Part shown: positions 1-8,943 of the stretch, one piece after another
How positions within the stretch are numbered: position 1 is the stretch's first letter
Layout of the letters: each line of letters opens with the position of its first letter
Assembly: GCF_937952055.1 (NCBI RefSeq)
Contig: NZ_CALFYO010000002.1
Location: 62,001-126,000, forward strand
Direction of reading: 5' to 3'
DNA from: an uncultured Piscinibacter sp.
GTDB taxonomy: Bacteria > Pseudomonadota > Gammaproteobacteria > Burkholderiales > Burkholderiaceae_C
Length of the DNA stretch: 64,000 nucleotides
Notes under the pieces: model-generated
What the model was told of the DNA's origin: nothing
The model's input: only the letters and a program-made list of their open reading frames with translations
Database searches by the model: none
Position numbers and translations under genes: made by a program

Positions 1-618
1 GAGGTCACTGCCTACGATCCCTGGGTCGGCATCCAGCTCGAGCTCTGCTACCACTTCGGCCTGCGCGCGAAGGAAGCCCGGCACTTTCGGCCGCACATGG
101 CGGTGATCAACCGCGACGAGGCCAACCCGCGCGACACCCAGCACTTCCCGGACTGCGAGCGGTTCCTGCGGGTGCGCTACGGCACCAAGGGCGGCCGCCC
201 GCGTGACATCCCCGTGCAGACGCCCGAGCAGGAGGCCCTGCTGCAACGCGCTCTGCAATCGGTGGCGCCGGGCCAGTACGTGGGCGCTCCCGGCCGCACC
301 GCGACGCAGAACGCCAACCGCTTCTACAACGTCCTGCGGCGCTTCGGCATCACGAAGGCAGCCCTGGGGGTCACAGCGCACGGCCTGCGGCACCAGCACG
401 CCAACGACCGCTACGAGGAGCTGACCGGTGAGCCGTCGCCGGTGCGCGGCGGTGCCGGCAATGGCGAGGGCGATGCCACCGCACGCCTGGCCGTCGCATC
501 TGAGCTGGGTCACGGTCGCATCGCGATTTCGGATGCGTATTTAGGCAAGAGCCAGGCCCATGCACGCGCCACCGCGCCGGTAGGGGGCGACGAGGCTGTC
601 GCGCCTCCGACTGCGTGA
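1..618 (+). CDS. Tyrosine recombinase (Integrase_1-like), 5' truncated by window edge
   Basis: Site-specific tyrosine recombinase, probably the integrase of the mobile element. The frame is open from base 1, so the N-terminal arm- and core-binding part lies outside the window. The catalytic set is visible in order: box I arginine in CYHFGLRAKEARHF, the beta-hairpin lysine in KGGRPRDIPV, HGLRH (box II), and the GH plus nucleophilic tyrosine in ELGHGRIAISDAYLG. All expected R-K-HxxR-H-Y residues are present, so it looks active. The style resembles Integrase_1 proteins of betaproteobacterial elements and prophages. Its place at the edge of a block of element genes suggests one end of the element is near, but no att site can be seen. 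The subfamily is less certain than the enzyme class. Confidence 0.85.
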   Translation, partial: EVTAYDPWVGIQLELCYHFGLRAKEARHFRPHMAVINRDEANPRDTQHFPDCERFLRVRYGTKGGRPRDIPVQTPEQEALLQRALQSVAPGQYVGAPGRTATQNANRFYNVLRRFGITKAALGVTAHGLRHQHANDRYEELTGEPSPVRGGAGNGEGDATARLAVASELGHGRIAISDAYLGKSQAHARATAPVGGDEAVAPPTA

Positions 619-772
619 CGGGGGCCGCCATGTGCAACGTTCGACATGTTCCACACAGCGCGAGCCGGAAGCTTTCGAGCTCAGTGCCCTCGCGGCGCAT
701 TGGCCAGCTCTCGATCACGCAATGGAAACTGGGCTTCGCCAACGTAGACTTGCGGCGTTACAGGAGAACGAT

Positions 773-1117
773 TTGGCAAAGTCGTACGGCCAGCTTCAGG
801 CCCAGATTCAGAAACTCCAGGCCGAGGCAGAGGCGCTCAAGGCAAAAGAGGTCAAGGAAGTCATCGCCCGGATCCGCACGGCCATCGAGCACTACGGCAT
901 CACGCCCGACCAGTTGTTCGGCAAGGCCAAGAAGGCCACGACGAGCCGGACCGCTGCGAAGAAGGCGCCGGCGCGCAAATCGGCCGCGAAGGGCAAGCCC
1001 GTGGCGATCAAGTACCGCGACGGCGACAACACCTGGACCGGCCGCGGCAACAAGCCGCGGTGGTTGGTCGCTCGGCTCGAAGAGGGCAAACAGCTCGCGG
1101 ACTTCGCCGTCAGCTGA
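773..1117 (+). CDS. H-NS-family nucleoid-associated protein
   Basis: Short H-NS/Bv3F-type DNA-binding protein (114 aa) that would silence AT-rich or foreign DNA. Residues 1-50 form a charged helical oligomerisation region, 51-75 an Ala/Lys-rich linker, and 88-98 hold the minor-groove loop WTGRGNKPRWL, the hallmark of the family. I chose the TTG at 773 because CAGGAG lies seven bases upstream and because the family usually begins M-A-K-S-Y. The frame is open further upstream to 632, but that extension has no family-like sequence. It follows the integrase gene and may help keep the element quiet. Mobile elements of this type often carry their own H-NS. Confidence 0.85.
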   Translation: MAKSYGQLQAQIQKLQAEAEALKAKEVKEVIARIRTAIEHYGITPDQLFGKAKKATTSRTAAKKAPARKSAAKGKPVAIKYRDGDNTWTGRGNKPRWLVARLEEGKQLADFAVS

Positions 1118-1259
1118 GTTTGTCGGTGCCCTTGGCCGGGCACCCAGTCGATGGCGGGCTCTTCCGGCGCGGGGCTGCAGTCCCGTTGCACCAGCCGAGC
1201 AGGCTGAAGCTGGCCGCCAGCGGCTGGGCGTCGGCAAAGGGCATTGCAGGCCCCTCGGG

Positions 1260-2144
1260 TCACGCCCACCGCGGCAGGTCGATGTCCTCCCACTCGCCGT
1301 CGGCCTGCAGCATCGGAAAGTGCCCTCGCGCCCGGCACTCGGCCAGCCGATGCAGTGCCCGCCGGAAGTCGCTGCGGCCGCGCTCCAGGAACGGGCGCAT
1401 CGCACGGTATACGGCGACGGTGTTCGGCCGGCCCTTCTCGCAGGCGATGAAGGCCCACTCGGGTTCCTCGCCGGTGAGCTGGTAGACGCCCTCGCAGTAC
1501 ATCGCCGCGGACAGCGCGTAGCCGAGCCTGGCGCAGGAACGGCGGAAGCCTTCGAAGGTCACGTCCTCGGCGGACTTCACGTCGGCGAGCGTGCGGGCGT
1601 CGTGCCACCAGTCGATCTTGATCTTGCACTTGATCCCGGTGTCGGAGTCCAGCCAGACCAGCGCCACCTCGGCCTCGCCCTTGGCCAGCAGTTCGCGCGC
1701 CTTGCGGTGGGTCATCGCGTTATCGATGATCCGCTCGATGGGCTCCTTCCAGGCCTCGGGGTACACGGTGCGCCCGGCCGCCTGCACCATGCATTCGGCA
1801 TAGCGCTGCTTGCCTTCCTTCCTGGCGCGGTTGACCTTGGGCATCGCGAAGAACCGCGACTCGAAGGTGTCGGGCTCCAGCAGCCGGCCGTGCAGCACCG
1901 AGCCGAACAGCAGCGCTTCGGTGGACTCCTCCGGATCGGTGATGCCGCTGAGGAAGTGCGCGGGGCTGATCAGCATGCGCTTGAGCTGGGTCGAGGAGAC
2001 GGCGCTGCGGTCGCCGTGGTAGTCCTCGTTGCTCATGCCGCGCGTCACACCGAAGGGGATGTCGGGAACCTCGCGGGCTGGCGTGGCCGGCGCTTCACAG
2101 GCCTCCGCCACCTCGGTGTCGTCATCGTGCAGGTCGTTGCTCAT
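1260..2144 (-). CDS. RecE-like PD-(D/E)XK exonuclease (DUF3799 type)
   Basis: Predicted 5'-3' double-strand exonuclease of the RecE/exonuclease VIII group, which makes single-strand tails for annealing recombination. The nuclease core is visible: GSVLHGRLLEP (residues 81-91, the family's GxxxH helix), KIDWW (Asp178), and ADVKS (Asp188 and Lys190, the D-x-K catalytic pair), followed by a helix with Tyr209. At 294 aa it matches a free-standing RecE nuclease domain. The start at 2144 has GGAG six bases upstream; an in-frame ATG at 2156 has no clear site. A TTGAAG-type promoter precedes it. No RecT/Beta annealing gene is in the window, so the partner must be elsewhere or a different protein. Confidence 0.75.
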   Translation of the reverse strand: MSNDLHDDDTEVAEACEAPATPAREVPDIPFGVTRGMSNEDYHGDRSAVSSTQLKRMLISPAHFLSGITDPEESTEALLFGSVLHGRLLEPDTFESRFFAMPKVNRARKEGKQRYAECMVQAAGRTVYPEAWKEPIERIIDNAMTHRKARELLAKGEAEVALVWLDSDTGIKCKIKIDWWHDARTLADVKSAEDVTFEGFRRSCARLGYALSAAMYCEGVYQLTGEEPEWAFIACEKGRPNTVAVYRAMRPFLERGRSDFRRALHRLAECRARGHFPMLQADGEWEDIDLPRWA

Positions 2145-2176
2145 CACGGTCTCCATTTCGCTGTTGCTACCTGATC

Positions 2177-2204
2177 ACGATACGAAGGGGTCCTGCGTCT
2201 TCAA
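2177..2204 (-). promoter_or_regulatory. TTGAAG-type promoter of the RecE-like gene
   Basis: On the minus strand TTGAAG (2204-2199) and TATCGT (2182-2177) are 16 bases apart, about 35 bases before the chosen start. This is the best -10 in the set of TTGAAG promoters found across the window. The degenerate 31-base-repeat copy lies 10 bases upstream of the -35. Confidence 0.5.
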
Positions 2205-2213
2205 GGTCGGCGG

Positions 2214-2234
2214 GTGCGGTCACAACGCAAGCGG
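2214..2234 (-). repeat. Degenerate copy of the dispersed 31-base repeat
   Basis: GTGCGGTCACAACGCAAGCG resembles the reverse complement of the three clean copies, with two single-base gaps and a few mismatches. It sits directly upstream of a TTGAAG promoter. The similarity could be chance. Confidence 0.3.
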
Positions 2235-3110
2235 AGCCAGGGCACCCAGCCACTCTGATCCGTTGCATCCGGTGCCCGGCGACGGCGGCTGGTTTCGGCG
2301 GGGGGCCAGGTGGGTTGTTTCGGTTGGACGAATCTCGGCCGCCCTTGCATAGTCGCTGGGTCGGCACCGCGACCTTGCGCTGGCTCGCCGATGCTCACCT
2401 CGAGGTCAGGAGACGGTTCGTGAACTCTCTGCTGGAACGCCTGCGGCGCAGGCTTCGCGAGCTGGGCCGGCCCCTGCACGAGGGGCCTTCGTCGGACGGA
2501 CGCAGATATTCATCTCACGCCCCAGCCAACGATGCTCCTCCGCGCCGGACTGAGATCGAGCTCTCCCACCCGAGCCGAAGCGCAGATCGGGCGGGGAGCG
2601 GCGAGCAAGCTCGGCTGTCGGCGCAACAGCCCCCACCGCCTGCGTCGACCCGCCTGAAGGCCGCCGTCTTCTCGAAGAAGCGTCAACCTATGCCGCAACG
2701 CCAGGCCGACACGATCTGGGGGCCGACGTCCTTCCTGGGCGCCAGTACCAATACGATCGACGGCTGTTCGGCGCCCCAACCACACTTGTCGAGGATTCCG
2801 ATGTTCCAAGTGGATCCGGCAAGCGGCGCATCAGAACTGAACCAGGACACGCAAGCATGGCCGACGCAGCTGCCAACAGCGGCTATGGACGCCTTCACCG
2901 CCCCCGCCAGCCTAGATCCCTGGTCGTTGGGGCCGAACCGCGCCCCCCAGATGGCGGCTGCCTGCGCAGACCCATCCTCGCTCACATACGAAGGCGCTGC
3001 ACCGCTTGAAGGCGCTCGCGCATTTGGGCCGGCGGTAGAGCACGCGGTGTCGCCACCTGAGGCCTCAGGGCACGACCTCCTGGGATTTACAGAGAGCGCA
3101 TGGTAGGCTT
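2235..3110. other. Long stretch without a supported gene
   Basis: A plus-strand frame (2315-3106) stays open, but it has no recognisable motif, no good ribosome-binding site and a skewed Arg/Pro/Ala composition typical of non-coding high-GC DNA. Minus-strand frames are equally unconvincing. The region separates the divergent RecE-like and UmuD-like genes and could hold regulatory or replication sequence. Nothing definite is visible. Confidence 0.5.
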
Positions 3111-3127
3111 GATTTCGTCACGAAATC
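3111..3127 (+). promoter_or_regulatory. Palindrome abutting the UmuD-like start codon, likely operator
   Basis: GATTTCGTCACGAAATC is a perfect 8-base inverted repeat around a single C, and it ends one base before the ATG at 3128. Self-cleaving S24 repressors bind such dyads, so autoregulation is the simplest reading. It takes the place where a ribosome-binding site would be. Confidence 0.55.
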
Positions 3128-3715
3128 ATGCGCACGGACTCGACCAAACCTCGCCATGGCGGCACCCGAAAGGGTGCCGGGCGCAAGGCTGCCTATGGAG
3201 AGCCCACGAAAACCGTACGGGTGCCGCAGAGCCAGGTCTCCGTGGTTGTGGGCTACCTCGAAGGCCTCAAGCGCTCAGAGGCGTCTGGCCAGGCCGCCGG
3301 GCTGAGGCCGATCGCATCGCTACGTGAGGCGACCCCTGTGCCGGCACTCGGCCGCCGCGTGCGCGCTGGCAAACCCACTTCCGGCGACGACTACCAAGAG
3401 GACGCGGTCGATCTCGGCAAGCACCTGGTGCGCGACCCCAGCAGTACCTTTGTCATGAAGGTGGCCGGCTGGTCCATGCGTGACGCCGGCATCGCTGATG
3501 GCGACGAGTTGGTGGTCGATCGCGGCGTGACCCCTGAGGTCGGCCGCATCGTTGTCGCCGACATCGATGGCGAGCTGACCGTCAAGCGCTTGAAGCGCAC
3601 CGCCACAGGATGGCTGTTGCAGGCTGCCAATCCCGACTTCGCCGACATCCCCGTCGGCAGCAAGAGCGAACTGAACATCTGGGGCGTCGTGACGCGCGTG
3701 CTCCACGCCGTCTAG
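3128..3715 (+). CDS. UmuD/LexA-like self-cleaving S24 protease
   Basis: Autoproteolytic SOS-type protein (195 aa). In UmuD, RecA-stimulated self-cleavage gives the accessory subunit of polymerase V. Residues 10-33 carry the basic segment HGGTRKGAGRK, common in element-borne UmuD proteins. A likely Ala80-Gly81 cleavage site follows, then catalytic Ser116 in KVAGWSM and Lys153 in LTVKRL. No umuC follows; the next gene is the unrelated three-Cys protein. It may act as a damage-sensing regulator of the element rather than a polymerase subunit. The start codon touches a perfect palindrome, leaving no normal ribosome-binding site, so a later start is possible. Confidence 0.8.
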   Translation: MRTDSTKPRHGGTRKGAGRKAAYGEPTKTVRVPQSQVSVVVGYLEGLKRSEASGQAAGLRPIASLREATPVPALGRRVRAGKPTSGDDYQEDAVDLGKHLVRDPSSTFVMKVAGWSMRDAGIADGDELVVDRGVTPEVGRIVVADIDGELTVKRLKRTATGWLLQAANPDFADIPVGSKSELNIWGVVTRVLHAV

Positions 3716-3751
3716 ACGCCCGCACTGACTTTGAAGAACCAGGAGGACCTC

Positions 3752-4498
3752 ATGTCTCAAGCAAGCCGAATCGAATGGACCGAGGCAACTTGGAATCCGA
3801 CCGTGGGCTGCACCAAGATTTCACCAGGGTGCAAGCACTGCTACGCGGAGACCATGGCCAAGCGGCTGCAGGCCATGGGCACGCCGGGCTACGAGAACGG
3901 CTTCAAGCTGACGATCTTGCCGGAACGCCTGGCCGAACCGCTCGCGCGCAAGAAGCCGACGGTCTACTTCGTCAACTCGATGTCCGATCTCTTCCACAAA
4001 AGTGTGGACGACAACTACATCGCTCAGGTCTTCGACGTGATTCGCCGCTGCCCGCAGCACACGTTCCAGGTGCTGACCAAGCGAGCAGATCGCATGGCCT
4101 CGTTCTTCCGGAACCGCGCGGTGCCAGACAACGCCTGGCTCGGCGTGTCCGTGGAAGATCGGCGCTATGGAGTTCCTCGGATCGCGGCGCTGCGCCAGGT
4201 CGACGCGCGTATTCGCTTCCTGTCGGTCGAGCCGCTGCTCGCCGATGTTGGCGCGTTAGACCTAACCGATATTCATTGGGTAATCGTCGGCGGAGAATCG
4301 GGACCCAAGGCCCGTCCTATGCAGCTCGAATGGGTCGAGAATGTTCGCCAACAATGTGAGGACCAGGGAGTGCAGTTCTTCTTCAAGCAGTGGGGCGGGT
4401 GGGGTGCCGATGGCAAACGCCGCTCCAAGAAGGCCAACGGCCGGCTGCTTCAAGGGCGCACCTGGGACGACATGCCAGCACTGTCCGCCCACGCCTGA
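3752..4498 (+). CDS. Three-Cys-motif protein, phage Gp37/Gp68 family (DUF5131)
   Basis: 248-aa protein of the DUF5131 family. Residues 9-33 contain WTEATWNPTVGC and the three-cysteine motif C20-x6-C27-x2-C30 (GCKHCYAE), which looks like an iron-sulfur or radical-SAM-related site. Later conserved pieces include FVNSMSDLFH and VIVGGESGPKARPM. The family is named for co-occurrence with TcmP proteins, and a TcmP gene starts eight bases after this stop, which strongly supports both calls. The biochemical function is unknown; the context is mobile elements and defence islands. The start is supported by AGGAGG at 3741-3746; a TTG at 3731 is a weaker alternative. Confidence 0.85.
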   Translation: MSQASRIEWTEATWNPTVGCTKISPGCKHCYAETMAKRLQAMGTPGYENGFKLTILPERLAEPLARKKPTVYFVNSMSDLFHKSVDDNYIAQVFDVIRRCPQHTFQVLTKRADRMASFFRNRAVPDNAWLGVSVEDRRYGVPRIAALRQVDARIRFLSVEPLLADVGALDLTDIHWVIVGGESGPKARPMQLEWVENVRQQCEDQGVQFFFKQWGGWGADGKRRSKKANGRLLQGRTWDDMPALSAHA

Positions 4499-4506
4499 AG
4501 GACCGC

Positions 4507-5778
4507 ATGACGCTGAAGCAATACAACTGGAAGGACGGTCCTGACCTCATCCAACAGCACAGCGTCGCCAAGCACCGCATTCTTGAGGCCTACCTCGCCG
4601 CCTACTTCCGCACCCTGGTCAGTTCGCCGAACCAGGACGTTTTGAAGCTCACCCTTGTTGATGGGTTTGCCGGTGGCGGCCTGTACATCCACAACGACAC
4701 GCGCGAGCCCGTCAAGGGCTCGCCCTTCATCTTCCTGCAAGCCACGCGGGAAGCCGAGTTCAGGATCAACCAGGACCGGCGCAAGCCCGTCCAACTCCAG
4801 GTCGACTACTTCTTCACCGAGGCCGACCATCACGCGCACGCGCACCTCCGTAAGGTGCTGACAGAGGAAGGCTACGGCGACAGGATCGGCAAGGACATCC
4901 ACATCGACCACGCCCGGTTTCAGGACAGGGCTGACGCGATCATCGAGTTCATCAAGAAGAAGAGCCCGAAGAACGGTCGATCCATCTTCGCGCTCGACCA
5001 GTACGGCTACAAGGATGTGCCGACGGCCCTGATGCGCAAGATTTTCGAGGCGCTGCCGCGAGCGGAGATCATCTTGACGTTCAACGTCGACTCGCTGATG
5101 AACTTCGCGAACGACGGCGACCAGATGAAGGAGTTGCTCGACGGCATCGGGATTCCCGACATCTTCGCTGGCCGATCAGTGGGCGAAATCAAGTCGTCCG
5201 AGCGCGAATGGCGGCTGCTGCTGCAGAGCACCTTGTACCGGCGGCTGGTCGAGAACTGCGGTGCCAGGCACTTCACGCCCTTCTTCATCCGCAATCGTGG
5301 TGGCCACGGCGACTACTGGTTGATCCACATGTCGCAGCACCACCGCGCTCGTGACGTGATGACGGAAGTGCACTGGGCCAACAACAACCAGTTCATCCAC
5401 TACGGCGGCCCTGGCCTCGACATGTTCCAGATGGTCGGCTACGACCCGGTTCACGACGCCGCGTTCCTGGGTCAATCTGGCCTGGGGTTCGAGTTCGACG
5501 ACGTGGCTCGACGTGCCAGTATCTCCGCACTCGGCGCGCAGATTCCTCGACTCGTGTACGCCGACGACACGGGCATCGGCTTCGGTGAGTTGTTCGCCAC
5601 CACGTGCAACACCTCGCCAGCTTCGAAGGAAATCTACCGCGAGTCGATCGGCATGCTGCTCACCGAGCGGGCCGTCGAGATCGTCGGCGCCGACGGCACC
5701 CGTCGTCGGTCGGCGGCTCAGATCAAGGACACCGACCAGATCATGTCGCCGCCGCAGCGAACGCTGTTCGTGATCTGA
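4507..5778 (+). CDS. tcmP: Three-Cys-motif partner protein TcmP (first copy)
   Basis: 423-aa TcmP-family protein, the usual neighbour of DUF5131 proteins. Recognisable parts are the N-terminal KHRIL (about 22-26), VDGFAGGG (51-58, a glycine-rich turn after a beta strand as in Rossmann-type folds) and FALDQYGY near the middle. Function is not established; I infer joint action with the three-Cys protein just upstream. The two genes are eight bases apart and clearly co-transcribed. The ATG at 4507 follows the upstream stop; the frame is open further 5' but that part overlaps the neighbour. A second, divergent TcmP lies at 6459-7640. Confidence 0.85.
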   Translation: MTLKQYNWKDGPDLIQQHSVAKHRILEAYLAAYFRTLVSSPNQDVLKLTLVDGFAGGGLYIHNDTREPVKGSPFIFLQATREAEFRINQDRRKPVQLQVDYFFTEADHHAHAHLRKVLTEEGYGDRIGKDIHIDHARFQDRADAIIEFIKKKSPKNGRSIFALDQYGYKDVPTALMRKIFEALPRAEIILTFNVDSLMNFANDGDQMKELLDGIGIPDIFAGRSVGEIKSSEREWRLLLQSTLYRRLVENCGARHFTPFFIRNRGGHGDYWLIHMSQHHRARDVMTEVHWANNNQFIHYGGPGLDMFQMVGYDPVHDAAFLGQSGLGFEFDDVARRASISALGAQIPRLVYADDTGIGFGELFATTCNTSPASKEIYRESIGMLLTERAVEIVGADGTRRRSAAQIKDTDQIMSPPQRTLFVI

Positions 5779-5820
5779 GCCGCCTCATTGATCCGTGCTG
5801 CCACATCATCTTCCGCACCC

Positions 5821-6405
5821 ATGGAACCAACCACTTGCCAGGCCTGCAGCCAACCGCTCGTCGCCCACGACGCCGTCAACTACGGCTCCATGGAAAGCGG
5901 CTACCGGCCGCTGTGCGGCCGTTGCTTCAACGAGGCTGCGGCCAGCCAACTCGGGCTCCAAGGATTCGAGCACGTCGTGTTCGAACCCGTCCGCATGCTT
6001 GACGCACGTGGGATCGAACACGAGTTCCGGTTCCACACACGTCTATTTGGGCCCGGCGTATCGATCGACGCGTATGAGCTGCAGAACGGCTCCCCAGGCG
6101 GCTATCGCTTCCAGGTGATCGGTGACCCGGAGGATGACCCGCTGGAGCTGCTTGGCAAGCTGATTGGCAAGATGCGCCGTGCTCTCGCGCGCACCCATCT
6201 GGAAGAGACGAAGCACGGCCTGCAAGTTAACGACGGAATGGTCTTGCGAGGCACCGTTGGCAGCGATCCCGACGAGGGCCACGGCGTCCCTATGGTGGTC
6301 ATCGATGGCCGCGACGTCTCCTGGGAAGAACTTGGCCGGATGGTCTCGACATTCGAGGGCTGGCAGTTCAAGCTGGAGTTCCGCGACCGCAGCGAAGAGG
6401 TCTGA
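5821..6405 (+). CDS. Unrecognised protein with an N-terminal zinc ribbon
   Basis: 194 aa. Two CxxC pairs (C6/C9 and C32/C35) form a likely zinc ribbon, followed by an alpha/beta region with no family I can name. It lies 42 bases after tcmP in the same direction and probably belongs to that operon. The ATG at 5821 was preferred because it is immediately followed by the ribbon; a TTG at 5788 is an in-frame alternative and neither has a good ribosome-binding site. It converges on the second TcmP gene. Role unknown. Confidence 0.65.
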   Translation: MEPTTCQACSQPLVAHDAVNYGSMESGYRPLCGRCFNEAAASQLGLQGFEHVVFEPVRMLDARGIEHEFRFHTRLFGPGVSIDAYELQNGSPGGYRFQVIGDPEDDPLELLGKLIGKMRRALARTHLEETKHGLQVNDGMVLRGTVGSDPDEGHGVPMVVIDGRDVSWEELGRMVSTFEGWQFKLEFRDRSEEV

Positions 6406-6458
6406 ACCGCCGTCCCTGATGCCTCGACGCGGATGGTGGTACCGGCAACGCGCGGCGC

Positions 6459-7640
6459 CTATGCCAGCCTGAGGCGCTCGCCCTCCTTGTCGAAGTGCAA
6501 TGGCTTGGACCGACGCTTCGATGCGGGGTCATCGAGATTGACGACGGCGCCGGCTTTGATCAGGCGCAGCAGCGAGGCCTGCAGCTCACCTGGGAACCAG
6601 TCCGTTGCTTCGAGGATGTCCGCGAATGCGGCTTTGTCGATTCGGCGTTCGCCGCCGCTGAGGTAGTCACGCCAGTACGCATCGACATCACTCGGGCTGC
6701 TTCGTCCTTCGCCGGTCTCGTTCTTTGCATCGTCGGCGAACAGATCACCCATTCCCGTTGATCGTTCCTTTTCTTCCAACTTGGTCGCGGCCCGGACTCG
6801 CGTCTGGACGATGTCCACCTTCTCCGAGATTTCCATGAACTCGACGATCCCGGTGTGGTGGCTCGTCAGGTAGACCAGGTGGTACTTGGTCCGTTCCTGT
6901 GAAGGATGCATCACCCCGACGTAGGCAGTTCGGGCTCGGAACTCATTGCGTCCCGCTGGAATGCACGCTTTGACACCGTCGCGATACGCGCCGAGCAATG
7001 CGTGCTCGCGCTCACTGGGACTCATGCCCTCCACGTTGACCGATCGGCCCAACAGCTGGCGCATGTCCGCTTCGAAGGCCGGTATCGACATCGTCCGGTT
7101 GATGAAGTCGTAGATGAAGTTGATCAGGAACTCGGATCGAGGCCGCTTCAGCAGGGGCTCCATCACGTCGATGACGATCGGCGTCCAACCCTTGGGGTCC
7201 ACGAAGAAGAACGTGAACGCCGACGGCCCACACCAACTGAGGATGTCGGAGCGGAGGTCAACGAAGTCGCCGTTGCGGCATTCGTGCTTGACCTCGGTGG
7301 TCGCTCGCTCAGCAAGAAACGAGGACAGCTTCTTGAATGCGGCCTTGTCCTTCTCTATGTAGAGCGCTCGCATGCGCGCATCCACACCACGCGTGGCCAA
7401 TTCCTGTTTGCAGCCTGCGAGCGTCTTGAGCGACAGCGCGATCGAGGTCCCGTCCAGGTCTTCGTCGTCCGAGCCCCAAGGGCCCGCGAAGCAGTCGACG
7501 TAGCAGATTTCAGCCGTGCCGGTCTTCCGACCATTCATGCCGATGATCAGCACCAACTTTTCAAGATAGCTCTTCAGGAGCGTGTGCTTGACGAGCGCCG
7601 GTACGCGCCCTTCGTAGACTTCCGGAACCGCTCCTGCCAT
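6459..7640 (-). CDS. tcmP: Three-Cys-motif partner protein TcmP (second copy)
   Basis: 393-aa TcmP-family protein, only distantly similar to the copy at 4507-5778. It has the family's VDCFAGPWGS (48-57) and FFFVDPKGW in the middle, and an N-terminal LVKHTLLKSYL that fits the conserved helix. It lies on the opposite strand, downstream of the restriction-modification genes and convergent with the first TcmP operon. It has no DUF5131 gene of its own, so it either shares the one at 3752-4498 or works with the modification genes. Function unknown; the family call rests on the paired FAG and DP motifs. Confidence 0.75.
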   Translation of the reverse strand: MAGAVPEVYEGRVPALVKHTLLKSYLEKLVLIIGMNGRKTGTAEICYVDCFAGPWGSDDEDLDGTSIALSLKTLAGCKQELATRGVDARMRALYIEKDKAAFKKLSSFLAERATTEVKHECRNGDFVDLRSDILSWCGPSAFTFFFVDPKGWTPIVIDVMEPLLKRPRSEFLINFIYDFINRTMSIPAFEADMRQLLGRSVNVEGMSPSEREHALLGAYRDGVKACIPAGRNEFRARTAYVGVMHPSQERTKYHLVYLTSHHTGIVEFMEISEKVDIVQTRVRAATKLEEKERSTGMGDLFADDAKNETGEGRSSPSDVDAYWRDYLSGGERRIDKAAFADILEATDWFPGELQASLLRLIKAGAVVNLDDPASKRRSKPLHFDKEGERLRLA

Positions 7641-7707
7641 GACACCTCGCTCCCCGAAGTTGTCTCGTCAGGGTCGATCGCCCACCACCACACGAAGCCG
7701 GCGGTGT

Positions 7708-8943
7708 TCAGGTGGTCGAACGATCCTCTGCCGAGTTGTCTTGGAACCCTTGAACGTGTAGGCCACGGTGAGCCCACATCGGTCGAATCTGCGAGAGGAA
7801 CGGGTCCTCCCTGAAGCGCTGACAGATGTATGCCAGCTGCTCGGCGCTCAGTTCGAGGGCTTCGGCAACGATCCGGTCCAACTCATCACGTGCCGAATCG
7901 AACTCGCCCTGCGCGCTTGATCCATGCGCAGACCTGATGGCAGCAGCAACTTCGGCGATGTTCCCTGCGACGGGGCACGCGCCAATGTAGGCAACAGGCA
8001 CCTCGGCGTCTTCCGCCAACCGCTTGCGGTCGATCATGTACCAGAGCACAGCGCGAAGGTCGGCGTTGGGTACAGGAAGCTGAAACGCTCCTCCCTCACC
8101 TTGGAGGCCGGTTTCGGTGATCTCGATTCCATCCGGCAGGGCGTCGTCCGGTTCGTGAATCGGCAGCACGAAGCCATCGACCAGCGACGACCCGGATGCG
8201 ATCAGCTGACTCACCGACTGGGCTGCCGATCCGGACAGCAGCGCCTCAACATGCCGCCACCGATCCGCGAGGTTCGCGTCCTTCTCTATGAGGGTTGCAG
8301 TTGCTGCCTCCAGGCGCTGACGGAGTTCGTCAGTCACCTGTGCGGGCATCGGGAGCAGGCCGAGAGTCTTTGGGTACCAATGGCAACCGAGGTCTTCGAT
8401 GATGGTTGAGCGCAGGCAGGTAGCCGCCACGAACATCACAGGCCTAGAGAGGACCCACCCGTTCAGCGGAAACGCCACGCTGAGTTGAATCAGGTTCACC
8501 TTGTTGTTGAAGACCACATCGGGCGGCACCGCCGCAATGGTCGGCAGCTCCGACATTTCACGGGCGACGAACAGGCGCTCTGTTGCGAACAAGGCGTCGT
8601 ACTTGTAGGTGCGAATCTCCGCTGGGGGCACTGTGCCGTCCCAAAGACCCACGGGTTCGCCGCGCAGACCTCCGGGAAAGATGTTCAGACCACGGTAGAA
8701 GCCTCGCCCAGTCGGGGTGAACATCTTCTTCCCGCTCGGCATCATCCCCTTGCCGATGAGCTTTCGGGCCTGCCACTCGAACTGGCCAGCCCCAGTCGGG
8801 ATTTCCGCTGCGACGATGCCGCGATCTTTGCCGCGAACCTTGCGGTACACGGTCTGGATGTAGTCCCGCAGCTTGGCGCCAGCCCCGAGCTTCAGGAGGA
8901 TGTCAACGTCACCGGCTTGCACCTTGCTCGTCAGCCAGTTCAT
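7708..8943 (-). CDS. Target-recognition-like partner of the adenine methylase
   Basis: 411 aa. It resembles the C-terminal target-recognition half of type IIG/TaqI-like enzymes: the middle (LSRPVMFVAATCLRSTII ... HWYPKTLGLLPMP) matches the pattern at the end of such domains, where strands and helices pack before a YPK..L..LP turn. Its ATG overlaps the methylase stop by four bases (ATGA), so translation is coupled. I infer that it gives sequence specificity to the adjacent methylase/nuclease, that is, a type IIG enzyme split into two chains. No nuclease motif of its own is visible. Other roles in the same system are possible. Confidence 0.6.
   Translation of the reverse strand: MNWLTSKVQAGDVDILLKLGAGAKLRDYIQTVYRKVRGKDRGIVAAEIPTGAGQFEWQARKLIGKGMMPSGKKMFTPTGRGFYRGLNIFPGGLRGEPVGLWDGTVPPAEIRTYKYDALFATERLFVAREMSELPTIAAVPPDVVFNNKVNLIQLSVAFPLNGWVLSRPVMFVAATCLRSTIIEDLGCHWYPKTLGLLPMPAQVTDELRQRLEAATATLIEKDANLADRWRHVEALLSGSAAQSVSQLIASGSSLVDGFVLPIHEPDDALPDGIEITETGLQGEGGAFQLPVPNADLRAVLWYMIDRKRLAEDAEVPVAYIGACPVAGNIAEVAAAIRSAHGSSAQGEFDSARDELDRIVAEALELSAEQLAYICQRFREDPFLSQIRPMWAHRGLHVQGFQDNSAEDRSTT

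Noticed and set aside
1..60. An attachment site at the left edge
   Set aside because: The window starts inside the integrase coding sequence and no direct repeat partner can be seen.
615..2174. Long plus-strand open frame of about 519 codons
   Set aside because: It runs antisense through the H-NS end and the RecE-like gene; the sequence is Arg/Pro/Gly-rich with no motif, while the opposite strand has clear nuclease motifs.
2315..3106. Possible 263-codon plus-strand gene
   Set aside because: No ribosome-binding site, motif or protein-like composition; left as a gene-free stretch.
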